Assembly (NCBI GenBank): GCA_028873795.1
Contig: JAPPNP010000026.1
Location: forward strand, 196,304-260,303
Origin: Chloroflexota bacterium
GTDB taxonomy: Bacteria > Chloroflexota > UBA11872
Reading direction: 5' to 3'
Length of the DNA stretch: 64,000 nucleotides
Shown: positions 8,138-17,363 of the stretch, piece by piece
Layout: each line of letters begins with the position of its first letter
How positions within the stretch are numbered: position 1 is the stretch's first letter
Notes under the pieces: generated by a model
What the model was told of the DNA's origin: nothing
Seen by the model: only the letters and a program-made list of their open reading frames with translations
Database searches by the model: none
Made by a program: the position numbers and the translations under genes

Positions 8138-9058
8138 TTAGTCGGCTATCCTGAACGATGGCCCTGGAACTCCGCCAGACCTATGACGGGATGGCTCGAA
8201 ATGCGCCTCCACAGCAGCAACGTAACTGCCTCCTGTCCGCAAAGTGAACCCGCCGGGAAAAACTGTGTCGCCATTCTGGTTTAGTCTTCCCTGTAGTATC
8301 GAGTCGGGATTGTCTCGCCCCTCCTTCCACCTTTCTGGCATCGGCCGAAAGGTGTTCGTGAAAAATCCGTTGTCAAAAACTAGGAACAGGCCAATTGTGT
8401 CAGGCTCCGGGCCTTCGTCGGTGCGGACTGAAATGGGTTTGGGAGGCGGATCCCAAGCCAGAAGTTTGTCTTTGTCAGGGTCTTTGATTTTCCAATAATA
8501 CGCTCCTGTACTGCCAACCGTAGGAGTCTTGCTCAGTAAGCCCAAATGATTTAGGAAATCCAACACATGTGTCATAGAGAGGACAAGAACGTCGCCGGGC
8601 TTGAACCACCGCAGCCTTATGCACTTTCCTGCCCCACTCTCTGTAGCTCGTGGATAGTGATGAGCAAAATCATTGCGGATCTTTTGGAGGTCGCCAAGTG
8701 CAGCCATTTTGGGCAGGATGAATTGGCCGGAGGGAACGAGCTTATCCATTTCCTCTTTCATTCTGACCCGGTAAATGTGTTCCCAAATGGTAGCGATGTG
8801 GTCAATCCATCCTCTATAAGCAAGTTGAGCGGCCCTTCCGTCCGGCCCTAAGATGGTGTTAGGCTCGGGTCCTGAAATAATTGGACAAACACAGAGTCCA
8901 GGTACATTAGGAGCACACAGCTTTCCCTGGCGTGTCGCGAATGAGTGATATGCCTCAATGCCAGCAAGCTGATACATCAGCATTGTCGTTGCTTCGCTCA
9001 CTTCATACTGGAATGATAGATGCACGTCTAGGATCGGTCGAATTGGATCGGTTGCCAT
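8138..9058 (-). CDS. Hypothetical protein with a possible HEPN-type RNase motif
   Basis: A 306-aa protein I do not recognise. ATG 9058 (MATDPIRPILDV) is chosen over longer frames because GGGAGG lies nine bases upstream. After an N-terminal helical half (EATTMLMYQLAGIEAYHSF) comes LQKIRNDFAHHYPR, which contains the R-x4-H pattern (RNDFAH) of HEPN ribonucleases and of many abortive-infection proteins. The C-terminal half is beta-rich (YYWKIKDPDKDKLLAWDP). It lies in an A+T-rich island with an EVE-nuclease and a TIR-like gene, so a defence role is plausible; the single motif is weak evidence. Confidence 0.6.
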   Translation of the reverse strand: MATDPIRPILDVHLSFQYEVSEATTMLMYQLAGIEAYHSFATRQGKLCAPNVPGLCVCPIISGPEPNTILGPDGRAAQLAYRGWIDHIATIWEHIYRVRMKEEMDKLVPSGQFILPKMAALGDLQKIRNDFAHHYPRATESGAGKCIRLRWFKPGDVLVLSMTHVLDFLNHLGLLSKTPTVGSTGAYYWKIKDPDKDKLLAWDPPPKPISVRTDEGPEPDTIGLFLVFDNGFFTNTFRPMPERWKEGRDNPDSILQGRLNQNGDTVFPGGFTLRTGGSYVAAVEAHFEPSRHRSGGVPGPSFRIAD

Positions 9059-9384
9059 CGGTGAGGCCTCCCAACTGTTGACTGGTGGACTACTAGCTCT
9101 CGGTCTGCTCTGTCTCGATTCGTTCGGCGCGGCATGGGTGCTTTCGGAGATAGCGAGGGCTGCTCCCTGATCTGCGTCGGCGCATGTCTTCGGCATCTCG
9201 CTGGCGTGAGGCTCGACTGGCGCGAGCAGCGCGGCTAGTTTCCTGTTCCCGCGCAGCCTTGACCGCTGCGTCTCCGGACAGGCTAAGCCCTCTTGGTCCC
9301 ATGTCGATTCCGGGCTATGCCTCTAACCAGCAAGAAAACTTCGGCGATGGCTGTCGTGTCTGCGGTGTTGCGACCGCGTACCAG
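9059..9384. other. Intergenic region in island A, no supported gene
   Basis: 326 bp between the stop of the EVE-nuclease gene and the start of the HEPN-like gene (both minus strand). It should hold the promoter of the latter. A 69-codon open frame on the minus strand (9302 to 9093) is Arg/Ala-rich with no family signature and is not called. Confidence 0.4.
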
Positions 9385-10494
9385 CTAAACCTCTGCGGAC
9401 TCCTCATACTCTGCAATGATCGTGTCACTCATATGCGCTAGGTGCGGCGCCGCGCCCAACGAGTCAATGGAATCGTAGGAGATGAACGAGCACTGATTGT
9501 ATAGCGGACCTCGATCTAAGAGCGAGAATACTGGTCGCCTGATCTCGCGGAGGACCTTTTCCCGCTTGTCAGGCGGGGCCACGATGTGCAGATGGATGTC
9601 CATGTTTGGCTGAAGGGCTAGGAGGTCAGCCATCCGTAATAGTCCCGAGTAGATCGCGGTTGTGTGCTCAATCTCAAACGCCCTCGACATGGAGCGTCCC
9701 TTGAGCCACAGCACGTCAATCTGCTCTATAGTTCTCAGAGTTGCATCGTCATAGTTTAGGGGCAGATTGCCCAAGAACTTCTCGTGCATGGTTGCCGGGA
9801 TAAGTTCCAGCACCTGCGCCTTATCGTTTCTTGGCACCCAGATGCGAAAGCCCATCTCGACCCCGATCTGGGCTACCTTCGCCTGGTATTGAATCGATTT
9901 ACGGAGGTCTGGAAGCTTAAGTGGAGCAACATCACTCCCGTTACTCCCATTGTCTGGAACTACAACCTCAACTGATCCGCCTGGGGTTCGGACCTTTTTG
10001 ATACGTGCAAGCTCACGCTGGTCCTTTTCGGTGAGCGGATAGATCGTTGGATGCGTTTGCTGCTTCTTCAACAGGTCGATCAGGTAGCTCCCATCATTTT
10101 CTTCGAACTTGTTGAGTGATCCCCGAAAGAATCCTGTCCAAGACGTTGTTCCCTTTTCGTGCTGGTTTGTAATGGTTAGTGTATTCCAAACGCTATTGTC
10201 TTGGATCGGTATAGATGATTCAGAGTCTAGGATGACTATCGGGGTGACCTTGAAGCGAACTGTAAATTCGTCTAGTTCATCACGAATCGGACTGTTGTCG
10301 CGGTAGGCCGCCGATTCAGCCCGAAGGACGCCGCACCACCGAGAGAGGCGAGTCAGATAGCAGAGAAAAATGTCGCCTTCGCTGACTCGATTCGCTTGCC
10401 GCCAATGCCGTTCGCGGAATCCGGTGACAGTTGCGCCGTTTTCGCGGAACGCAAGCCACGTTTCTGGCGTGAACAGGTCTAGAAAGTACGCCAT
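9385..10494 (-). CDS. EVE/PUA-like domain fused to PD-(D/E)xK-type nuclease (modification-dependent restriction candidate)
   Basis: A 369-aa protein. Residues 1 to about 110 resemble an EVE/PUA-like base-reader domain: YFLDLFTPETW, then GDIFLCYLTRLSRWCGVLRA, the order seen in EVE domains that bind modified cytosine or similar bases. The C-terminal third has IDVLWLKG with Asp260 followed by RAFEIEHTT (Glu274-x-Glu276), a D...ExE arrangement typical of restriction-endonuclease folds. The fusion suggests a stand-alone type IV-like enzyme that cuts DNA with modified bases. It lies among other defence-like genes in an A+T-rich island. Domain calls are from motifs only. Confidence 0.72.
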   Translation of the reverse strand: MAYFLDLFTPETWLAFRENGATVTGFRERHWRQANRVSEGDIFLCYLTRLSRWCGVLRAESAAYRDNSPIRDELDEFTVRFKVTPIVILDSESSIPIQDNSVWNTLTITNQHEKGTTSWTGFFRGSLNKFEENDGSYLIDLLKKQQTHPTIYPLTEKDQRELARIKKVRTPGGSVEVVVPDNGSNGSDVAPLKLPDLRKSIQYQAKVAQIGVEMGFRIWVPRNDKAQVLELIPATMHEKFLGNLPLNYDDATLRTIEQIDVLWLKGRSMSRAFEIEHTTAIYSGLLRMADLLALQPNMDIHLHIVAPPDKREKVLREIRRPVFSLLDRGPLYNQCSFISYDSIDSLGAAPHLAHMSDTIIAEYEESAEV

Positions 10495-10620
10495 GTACCC
10501 TCCGTTGCGACTAATTGGATGAACGGCATGTTGTCAGTGATGCTGGCTTTGTAGGGGTCGGGGTTGATCGTGTGCTTTCCTTCCGCAAGCGCTTTCGACA
10601 CGAATGGTCTCGATATTGTC

Positions 10621-11025
10621 TAGCGTGGTGGTCCGGACTGGACGAAATCAAGAATCGACGCCGATTCTCGGGTCACGCCGTCGCTCGGCATGGGGACAGT
10701 GTACGTCAGCGTCGCTTCGTGTCCCACCATCTCGATGCCCACCACTAAGTTTCGGATGAGCGCGTTCCGCTCGAGGAACGTCCCCTCCTTCAGGAAGCCC
10801 CGGAAGTCCGCCACGTACTCTCTGATCACGTCGGTCGTAGGAAGCTCCACCCTGCGCTGCTCAAGCTGGCACTCGGCGTCGTCCATGACAGCTTCCAGAT
10901 GCTCCTCACGGTGCCGCAGAGACATGATACGGGGCGCCAGGACCTTCAAGGGGCAACTCGCTCGTCTCAATGGCCTCGTAGAACTTATCGAGCCGCTTCC
11001 GCACGCTCGATGAAGGTATCCAAGG
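10621..11025 (-). pseudogene. Serine site-specific recombinase, C-terminal remnant with frameshift
   Basis: The minus-strand frame ending at 10620 encodes LAPRIMSLRHREEHLEA...FLERNALIRNLVVGIEM, then ATLTYTVPMP, the coiled-coil and tail of large serine recombinases. Just upstream, KRLDKFYEAIETSELPL continues the same family motif in another frame, so a one-base frameshift lies near 10950. The catalytic N-terminal resolvase domain and zinc ribbon are missing. This is probably the decayed integrase or transposase of the island. The next segment, to about 11165, is open in pieces but not recognised. Confidence 0.7.
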
Positions 11026-11243
11026 TGGTCAGGTCAACCGCCTGGCAGGAGGCGTCCGAAGATGGATCCTCCTCGACTATCTCACCACTACGCGCTAGGC
11101 CGGTGAGAATGCGGAGGTCGCGGACGGCGCTGGTGATGTTGGCCTCGGCCTGAAAGTCGTCATGCCGCCTCGGTATCTTGGCGGCGGCATCGGCGTATCA
11201 AAGGTCGTCACAGTCTATGTGGACAGACATCCGATTTCTCTAA

Positions 11244-11747
11244 CTAATCGTCCCAAAATGCTGGACCAATACCAACCGTATCCAAAATTGCGTGGACAAG
11301 TTGGTGCCAATATTCCGATACATCTTCTTCATCCCAAGAGATATAAGGGTAGTGGTTGATGTCGAAAGGTATCGTACCAGTGCGTTCGCGATGACAGGTA
11401 AAAATCACCGGAATACCACACCCGTGAGCATAACCAGCCTCATAAAGAACGGAACCTCTCACACCGTCGGGACCGTGTGTCAGATCAGCGATCATGCATT
11501 TCGATCTGCGTATTTGGTCGGTAATCTGATGGTCGATCAAATTGACATACGCCCTATCCCGATCGATGCGTATTGGTTGGTAACCAGCGTTTGAGATTGC
11601 ATGTGAAATTGCCTTGTCATACACTGGATCAAGCGCAGAGTCAAACCACATAGCAACAAAAATCCGATCTTTCGCTTCTGTCTCGTCTATTGGCGAGTTT
11701 GGGAGATCGGAAACCCTTTCGCAGATAGGACATCGATATTGCGCCAT
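11244..11747 (-). CDS. TIR / nucleoside deoxyribosyltransferase-like protein with N-terminal Cys pair
   Basis: A 167-aa protein. After a short CPIC metal-binding-like motif (residues 6-9) comes RIFVAMWFDSALDPVYDKAI, GYQPIRIDRD, then KCMIADLT and VLYEAGYAHGCGIPVIFTC. This order fits the nucleoside 2-deoxyribosyltransferase/TIR-like superfamily, in which the Glu of YEAGYAHG is the catalytic residue of N-glycosidases acting on NAD+ or nucleotides. Related stand-alone proteins occur as effectors in anti-phage systems. No sensor partner is recognisable next to it. It is the island gene nearest the tRNA-proximal end. Confidence 0.72.
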   Translation of the reverse strand: MAQYRCPICERVSDLPNSPIDETEAKDRIFVAMWFDSALDPVYDKAISHAISNAGYQPIRIDRDRAYVNLIDHQITDQIRRSKCMIADLTHGPDGVRGSVLYEAGYAHGCGIPVIFTCHRERTGTIPFDINHYPYISWDEEDVSEYWHQLVHAILDTVGIGPAFWDD

Positions 11748-11889
11748 GTTCCCCTCCTAGCAGGGCGTCCGTGCTGGCATTTTAATAGGAAGATCTTGCG
11801 CCTGCCGTCTATCGAGTGCTAGTTGACGTTCGGTGAATAGTGCTCTAGGACAGGCTAATGGCTTCGGAGCGAGCGCCACGATTGGAGTA

Positions 11890-11967
11890 TGGGGGTGAAG
11901 GTCGGACCTAGAGAGCGTACAGAGCTAGCCTGAGCCGCAAGGTGAAGGTTCTTGATTCTGTCAAGGC
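11890..11967 (-). other. Island A tRNA-proximal end sequence (putative attachment-site flank)
   Basis: Read on the minus strand directly after the CCA of the tRNA-Ala-like copy, this contains AATCAAGAACCTTCAC (11957 to 11942) and TTCACCCCCA (11899 to 11890). Both strings follow tRNA-Val at 55273-55288 and 55322-55331 in the same order. The shared block is best explained as the conserved end of related elements that insert at tRNA 3' ends. Confidence 0.6.
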
Positions 11968-12043
11968 TGGTGGACCCAGTCGGACCCGAACCGACGACCT
12001 CCTCAATGCCATTGAGGCGCTCTTCCAACCGAGCCATGGGCTC
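11968..12043 (-). pseudogene. Degenerate copy of tRNA-Ala(GGC)
   Basis: Differs at only a few positions from the intact tRNA-Ala at 12694-12769, and the similarity continues about 25 bp into the 5' flank (GGGGCGGACATTATGCCCC). The acceptor stem has an A-C mismatch at the second pair, position 9 is changed, and the T-loop reads TTCGGGT, losing the conserved A58. It probably does not give a normal tRNA. It adjoins the end of island A. Confidence 0.75.
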
Positions 12044-12138
12044 CGGGGCGGACATTATGCCCCGCGACGGCGCGGCCACGACAATGCTCTCAGTCTCCTG
12101 GTCACGGCCACGTAGACGGCTGGCGCGGTGCGCTTGAA

Positions 12139-12576
12139 TTAGCGAGCAGGCGCGTCCGGGCAGATCACCATGTGGGAGCCGTCGGCGTTGGTATGCACCG
12201 CGTGGGGCGCGCCCGCCAGGTCGAAGACCAACTTGTAGCCCGGAGTGATGACCTGGGCGTAGGCATAGCCCTCCTGTGGGCATCCCAGGCTGGCGTCCGA
12301 CCAGTCCATGGCCTCGGAATTGATGAGCGTGTAGTCACCCTCACCCACCTCTTCCGCCAAGAGCCGCCGCGCCGCAGCCTCGATCTCGCTGGGTGCTTCT
12401 CCGGTTGTGGTCTCGCTGGCAGTCGGCGTGGGCGAATCAGGTGAGGGAGTGGGCGCGTCAGGCGCAGTGGTCGGTGCGACCGGTGCTGGCTCCATCTGTT
12501 CATCAGCACCGTTACAAGCCGCCGCGACCATGAGCGCAGCCGCCGTCGCAAGCACCAGCAACGCGCGGACCGTCAT
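12139..12576 (-). CDS. Secreted lipoprotein, hypothetical
   Basis: A 145-aa protein with an N-terminal signal (MTVRALLVLATAAALM) ending in a lipobox VAAAC, so likely lipid-anchored outside the membrane. A Pro/Thr/Ser linker (about 35 residues) leads to a small domain with SDASLGCPQEGYAYAQVITPG and a final ...MVIC; the two Cys may pair. ATG 12576 is chosen because longer frames run back through the tRNA-Ala gene. It lies between the intact and degenerate tRNA-Ala copies. I know this C-terminal pattern only as a domain of unknown function. Confidence 0.75.
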   Translation of the reverse strand: MTVRALLVLATAAALMVAAACNGADEQMEPAPVAPTTAPDAPTPSPDSPTPTASETTTGEAPSEIEAAARRLLAEEVGEGDYTLINSEAMDWSDASLGCPQEGYAYAQVITPGYKLVFDLAGAPHAVHTNADGSHMVICPDAPAR

Positions 12577-12693
12577 CAGTCTGAAACCGTGGTGAGTTCG
12601 CAATCCTGGGTCGCGCAGTTCGCTTGCTTCACGGAGAGAAAGCACGATGGGCAATGGCTCCCAACGCTTCAATGTCAAGAGCCTCCCCCAGAG

Positions 12694-12769
12694 TGGTGGA
12701 CCCAGTCGGACTCGAACCGACGACCTCCTCAATGCCATTGAGGCGCTCTTCCAACTGAGCTATGGGCCC
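12694..12769 (-). tRNA. tRNA-Ala (GGC anticodon)
   Basis: A full cloverleaf reads on the minus strand: acceptor GGGCCCA/TGGGTCC, D-stem GCTC/GAGC, anticodon stem CCTCA/TGAGG with loop ATGGCAT (anticodon GGC), T-stem GTCGG/CCGAC with loop TTCGAGT, and an encoded CCA. CATAAT about 8 bp upstream may be the -10 box. The degenerate copy at 11968-12043 includes this upstream segment. Confidence 0.95.
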
Positions 12770-12898
12770 CGGGGCCGACATTATGCCCCGCGGCTGCGTA
12801 GGGCGTCGGACATTGGCGAGTCTGGCGGCGGGTCGGCTTGCAGAGAACCAGAGACTTCTCCGCGTCGATGCCGGAGTCCGGTTCCGCTCTCCTTGATT

Positions 12899-13031
12899 GA
12901 GAACTTCGCAGAATTCGGCAGGGGCGGGTCTCCGATCCGCCCGACACCAAGCATCCGGCGCGCTTCCAGGTTTGACCGGACTGGATTCCGGCCTTCGCCG
13001 GAATGACGGAGGGGCTACGCAGTGGTCTCCC
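12899..13031. mobile_element. MITE-like element, copy 2 (degenerate ends)
   Basis: Same order of parts as 4894-5053: GAGAACTTCGCAGAATTCGG at the left, the palindrome GGGCGGGTCTccGATCCGCCC, CGCGCTTCCAGGTTTGACC, GGATTCCGGCCTTCGCCGGAATGACGGAGGGG, and a right end GCAGTGGTCTCCC. The terminal repeats are less perfect, suggesting an older copy. Confidence 0.7.
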
Positions 13032-13132
13032 GATGGGAAAGGGTCAGAACTCGCCGTGTACTCCATAAGGGAGTGAGAGTGCGAGTGAGGAGCGCGCTTC
13101 CACGCCACGCCCACCAACCAAAGCGAAACGAC

Positions 13133-13852
13133 TCACCTCTGCAAGCCAAACGCGGCGCGGGCGGCGTCGTAGGCCGCGCGGGTGTTTAGGTTTAGGAGCA
13201 CGTGGGGATGGGTGGTGGGCGCGTCGCGCAGGCGATCCGCGTGGCGGCGGACCACGGCGCGCGGGCCTTCGGTGGCGTCGTCCACGGCGGCCAGCTCGGC
13301 GCGAAGGTCGCCCGGAAAGATGACGGGATGCCCGTGTCGCCCCTCGAATAGCGGCCGCACGATGTCGCCGGGCGCATCGCGCCACGCAGCCATCAGGTCG
13401 GCGAGCGCGCCGGCGTGCAGCGGCTGGTCGACGCTTACCAGCAGGATGCCGTCGCAGCCCTCGGGCAAAGCCTGAGCGGCGCAGGCGACGGACGTGGCCC
13501 GTCCTTGCGCGTAATCCGGGTTGTGCAGCGTCCGCGCGGGCAGGCCATCCAGCGCCGCCCGCACGTCCCCGGCGCGATGGCCGGTGACCACGACCACTTC
13601 GGCCACCTCATCGAGGGCCGCGAGCGTCCGCACCTGGTGCTCGACCAGCGACCCGTCGCCCCAGCGGATCAGCGGCTTGGGCGAACCGAAGCGCTCGGAT
13701 CGACCGGCGGCCAGCACCACCGCGCAGAGCCTTGGGAGACCCTTGCCTAATCCCTCCCGTGGAGCCTGGAGCGCAGGTCCGGCCCCCTCTCCCCTGGAGG
13801 GAGGGGGTTGGGGTGAGGGGGATCCGAGGCTCGGACGTGGGGTGTCGACCAC
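13133..13852 (-). CDS. MobA/MocA-like nucleotidyltransferase (start supplied by a repeat)
   Basis: NTP-transferase of the molybdenum-cofactor cytidylyltransferase/MobA-like type. LCAVVLAAGRSERFGSPKPL is the nucleotide-binding loop, followed by LLVSVDQPL (metal-binding Asp) and HGHPVIFP. The conserved domain begins only at about residue 42. Residues 1-41 (SPSPQPPPSRGEGAGPALQ...) are encoded by the MITE-like element at 13734-13868, and the only usual start upstream of the domain is a GTG inside it. An internal GTG in AVVLAAG would cut the first strand. Substrate unclear; no molybdo-enzyme genes are nearby. Confidence 0.8.
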   Translation of the reverse strand: MVDTPRPSLGSPSPQPPPSRGEGAGPALQAPREGLGKGLPRLCAVVLAAGRSERFGSPKPLIRWGDGSLVEHQVRTLAALDEVAEVVVVTGHRAGDVRAALDGLPARTLHNPDYAQGRATSVACAAQALPEGCDGILLVSVDQPLHAGALADLMAAWRDAPGDIVRPLFEGRHGHPVIFPGDLRAELAAVDDATEGPRAVVRRHADRLRDAPTTHPHVLLNLNTRAAYDAARAAFGLQR

Positions 13853-13868
13853 TTATGCAAGGGTCTCC
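13734..13868. mobile_element. MITE-like element, copy 3, overlapping a coding start
   Basis: Bounded by GGGAGACCCTTGC (13734) and GCAAGGGTCTCC (ending 13868), a near-perfect 12-13 bp inverted repeat matching the ends at 4894/5053. The inside differs: it holds CCCTCTCCCCTGGAGGGAG and GGGGTGAGGGGGAT, a second intergenic repeat type also present near 53890. It overlaps the 5' end of the MobA-like gene. Confidence 0.75.
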
Positions 13869-13886
13869 TGGGCGCGGGCGGAGTGC

Positions 13887-15359
13887 CTATGGGTGGGTGT
13901 CGGCGGCGACGCCGCGGCACAGGTTGTTCACCTCGGCGCACGAGACCGCGGTGGGGAAGATCTTGCCCGGGTTGAACAGGTTGCGCGGATTGAAGACGTG
14001 CCGCAGGCACTGCATGCGCTGCAGGTCGGCGTCGCTGTAGACGAGCCCCATGTTGCGGTGCTTCTCCATGCCGATGCCGTGCTCGCCGCTCAGCATGCCG
14101 CCCGCGTCGGCGCACACCTTCAGCACGCTGGTTCCGCACTCGATCACGCGGTCCAGGGCGCCGTTCTCCCGGTCGTCGAACAGCAGCAGGGGGTGCAGGT
14201 TGCCGTCGCCGGCGTGAAACACGTTGGCGATGGTGATGTTGAAGAAATCGCTCACGCCCGCGATCCGCGCCAGCACGTCGGTGATGGTCGTCCGCGGGAT
14301 CACGCCGTCCTGCACGTAGTAGTTGGGCGAAATGCGCCCCATCGCCCCGAACGCGCTCTTGCGCCCCAGCCAGAGCAGCGCGCGCTCGCGTGCGTCGGCG
14401 GCGACGCGGACTTCCGCCGCGCCGTGCTCGGCGAACACGCGCCGGATCGCCGCTTCCTGCGGCTCCAACTCGGCGGCCACGCCTTCCAGCTCGATCAGCA
14501 GCACGGCGGCCTTGTCGGTGGGCAGGTTGGCCGCCGGCACATACTGCGCGATGGCCTCCAGCGAAATCTGGTCCATCATTTCCATCGCCGCCGGAACGAT
14601 GCCCGCGGCGATGATTCCCGAGACCGCCGCGCTGGACTGGGCGACCTCGTCGAACGACGCCAGCATGGTGCGCACCTGGGCCGGCGTGCGAACCAGGCGA
14701 ACGACGGCCTTGGTGGCGATGCCCAGCGTGCCCTCGCTGCCGCAGAACAGCCCCGCCAGGTCGTAGCCGGGATGATCCAGCGCCGCGCCGCCGGCGGTGA
14801 CGATCCGGCCGTCCAGCGTCACGAACTCGACCCCGAGCACGTGGTTGGTGGTCACGCCGTGGAGCAGCGTGTGCGGGCCGCCGGCGTTGGTGGCGATGTT
14901 GCCGCCGATGGTGCAGGCCGCCTGGCTCGACGGGTCCGGGGCGTAGTGAAACCCGTAGCTGGAGGTGTGTGCGCTGAGGTCGGCGTTCACCACGCCGGCT
15001 TCCACCACGGCGCGCATGTTGCGGTAGTCCACCTCGAGAATGCGGTTCATGCGCGAGGTGCTCACCACGATGCCGCCGCAGGCCGCGATGGCCCCGCCGC
15101 TCAGCCCGGTTCCCGCGCCGCGGCCGATGATCGGCACGCCAAGCTCGTGGGCGATGCGCACCACCGCCTGAACGCCGGCCGTGTCTCGCGGGAACACCAC
15201 GGCGTCGGGCAGCGCGTGCTCCACCGAGCCGTCGTAGGCGTAGATCGCCACCTCGTCGGGCTCGGTCATGACCCAGTCGTCGCCGATGGCGCGACGCAGC
15301 GCCCCGCCAAGCGCGATCCGGCCCACGCTGAAGGTCGAGGCGGCGGTGGCGCTGGCCAT
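13887..15359 (-). CDS. glcD: FAD-linked oxidase, glycolate/D-lactate dehydrogenase subunit GlcD-like
   Basis: A 490-aa flavoprotein oxidising a 2-hydroxy acid such as glycolate or D-lactate. The PCMH-type FAD domain shows VVFPRDTAGVQAVVRIAHE, then GRGAGTGLSGGAIA, DPSSQAACTIGGNIATNAGG and HGVTTNHVLGVE. The C-terminal cap has VFHAGDGNLHPLLLFD and SGEHGIGMEK, where the His residues help position substrate. Length matches GlcD. No adjacent glcE or glcF is seen, so the electron acceptor is unknown. Confidence 0.92.
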   Translation of the reverse strand: MASATAASTFSVGRIALGGALRRAIGDDWVMTEPDEVAIYAYDGSVEHALPDAVVFPRDTAGVQAVVRIAHELGVPIIGRGAGTGLSGGAIAACGGIVVSTSRMNRILEVDYRNMRAVVEAGVVNADLSAHTSSYGFHYAPDPSSQAACTIGGNIATNAGGPHTLLHGVTTNHVLGVEFVTLDGRIVTAGGAALDHPGYDLAGLFCGSEGTLGIATKAVVRLVRTPAQVRTMLASFDEVAQSSAAVSGIIAAGIVPAAMEMMDQISLEAIAQYVPAANLPTDKAAVLLIELEGVAAELEPQEAAIRRVFAEHGAAEVRVAADARERALLWLGRKSAFGAMGRISPNYYVQDGVIPRTTITDVLARIAGVSDFFNITIANVFHAGDGNLHPLLLFDDRENGALDRVIECGTSVLKVCADAGGMLSGEHGIGMEKHRNMGLVYSDADLQRMQCLRHVFNPRNLFNPGKIFPTAVSCAEVNNLCRGVAADTHP

Positions 15360-15486
15360 GGTGTCCCTACGCTACGACCACCGGGCCGCACTCGCAACGC
15401 CGGAGCGGACAGGCGTTGACGGACACGCTGGGTGAAGCCGATATCCTGGCGCGGACTCCGTGCCCCCTGGTTACCCCCTGCTCGCC

Positions 15487-16914
<1,428 letters not shown>

Positions 16915-16924
16915 GGTCGAAGAA

Positions 16925-17359
16925 CTAGGGGTCGCAGCAGCCGCAGCCGAGGCGCTCGATCGCGTCGTACAGCGCGTCGCGATGGTCGAAGGCGATCTCG
17001 TCGGGCAGCTGGTTGACGGGGAACCAGCGCGCATCCGCCGCGTCGTCCCCGGCGGTCACCGGCGGCGGCGCGTCCAGCCGGGCGCCGAAGACGATGCCGA
17101 TGATGCGTCCGCGGGGGTCGCGGTCCGGGTGACCGTAGGCGCCGATGTGCAGCAGCGAGTCCAGCACAATGCCGGTCTCTTCGCGCAGTTCGCGGCGCGC
17201 CGCGTCCGGCAGGTCCTCGTGCGGCTCCACGAACCCGCCCGGTATGGCCCAACCCGGCGGCGGGGTGCCGCGTCGCACCAGGAGGACTCGATCTCCGTCC
17301 GGAAACGGCGCGATCACCACCGCGTCGGCCCCAACGGGATAGCGAGGCGGAGGCGGCAC
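16925..17359 (-). CDS. NUDIX hydrolase
   Basis: A 144-aa protein with a full Nudix box (GX5EX7REUXEEXGU): GGFVEPHEDLPDAARRELRE followed by ETGI. PGWAIPGGF precedes it, as in ADP-ribose pyrophosphatase/MutT-like enzymes that hydrolyse nucleoside diphosphates linked to other groups. The C-terminus ends CGCCDP, an unusual Cys cluster. It is on the same strand and four bases downstream of the VTT protein gene, so probably in one transcript. Substrate not predictable. Confidence 0.9.
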   Translation of the reverse strand: MPPPPRYPVGADAVVIAPFPDGDRVLLVRRGTPPPGWAIPGGFVEPHEDLPDAARRELREETGIVLDSLLHIGAYGHPDRDPRGRIIGIVFGARLDAPPPVTAGDDAADARWFPVNQLPDEIAFDHRDALYDAIERLGCGCCDP

Positions 17360-17363
17360 GGCG

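Noticed and set aside
9093-9302. 69-codon minus-strand frame between two island genes
   Set aside because: Arg/Ala/Ser-rich, no ribosome site or family motif; probably not coding.
11026-11165. Possible N-terminal continuation of the serine recombinase
   Set aside because: A minus-strand frame is open (ending LTTLDTFIERAEAAR) but has no resolvase motif; identity could not be supported.
11952-12137. Open frames starting MILSRLV... and, at the other island, MILSSLV... on opposite strands of the tRNA genes
   Set aside because: They are translations of the tRNA antisense and the shared flank, a common annotation artefact.
13521-15419. Very long plus-strand open frame opposite glcD and the MobA-like gene
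   Set aside because: Antisense shadow caused by high G+C at third positions; the minus-strand frames carry clear family motifs, this one has none.
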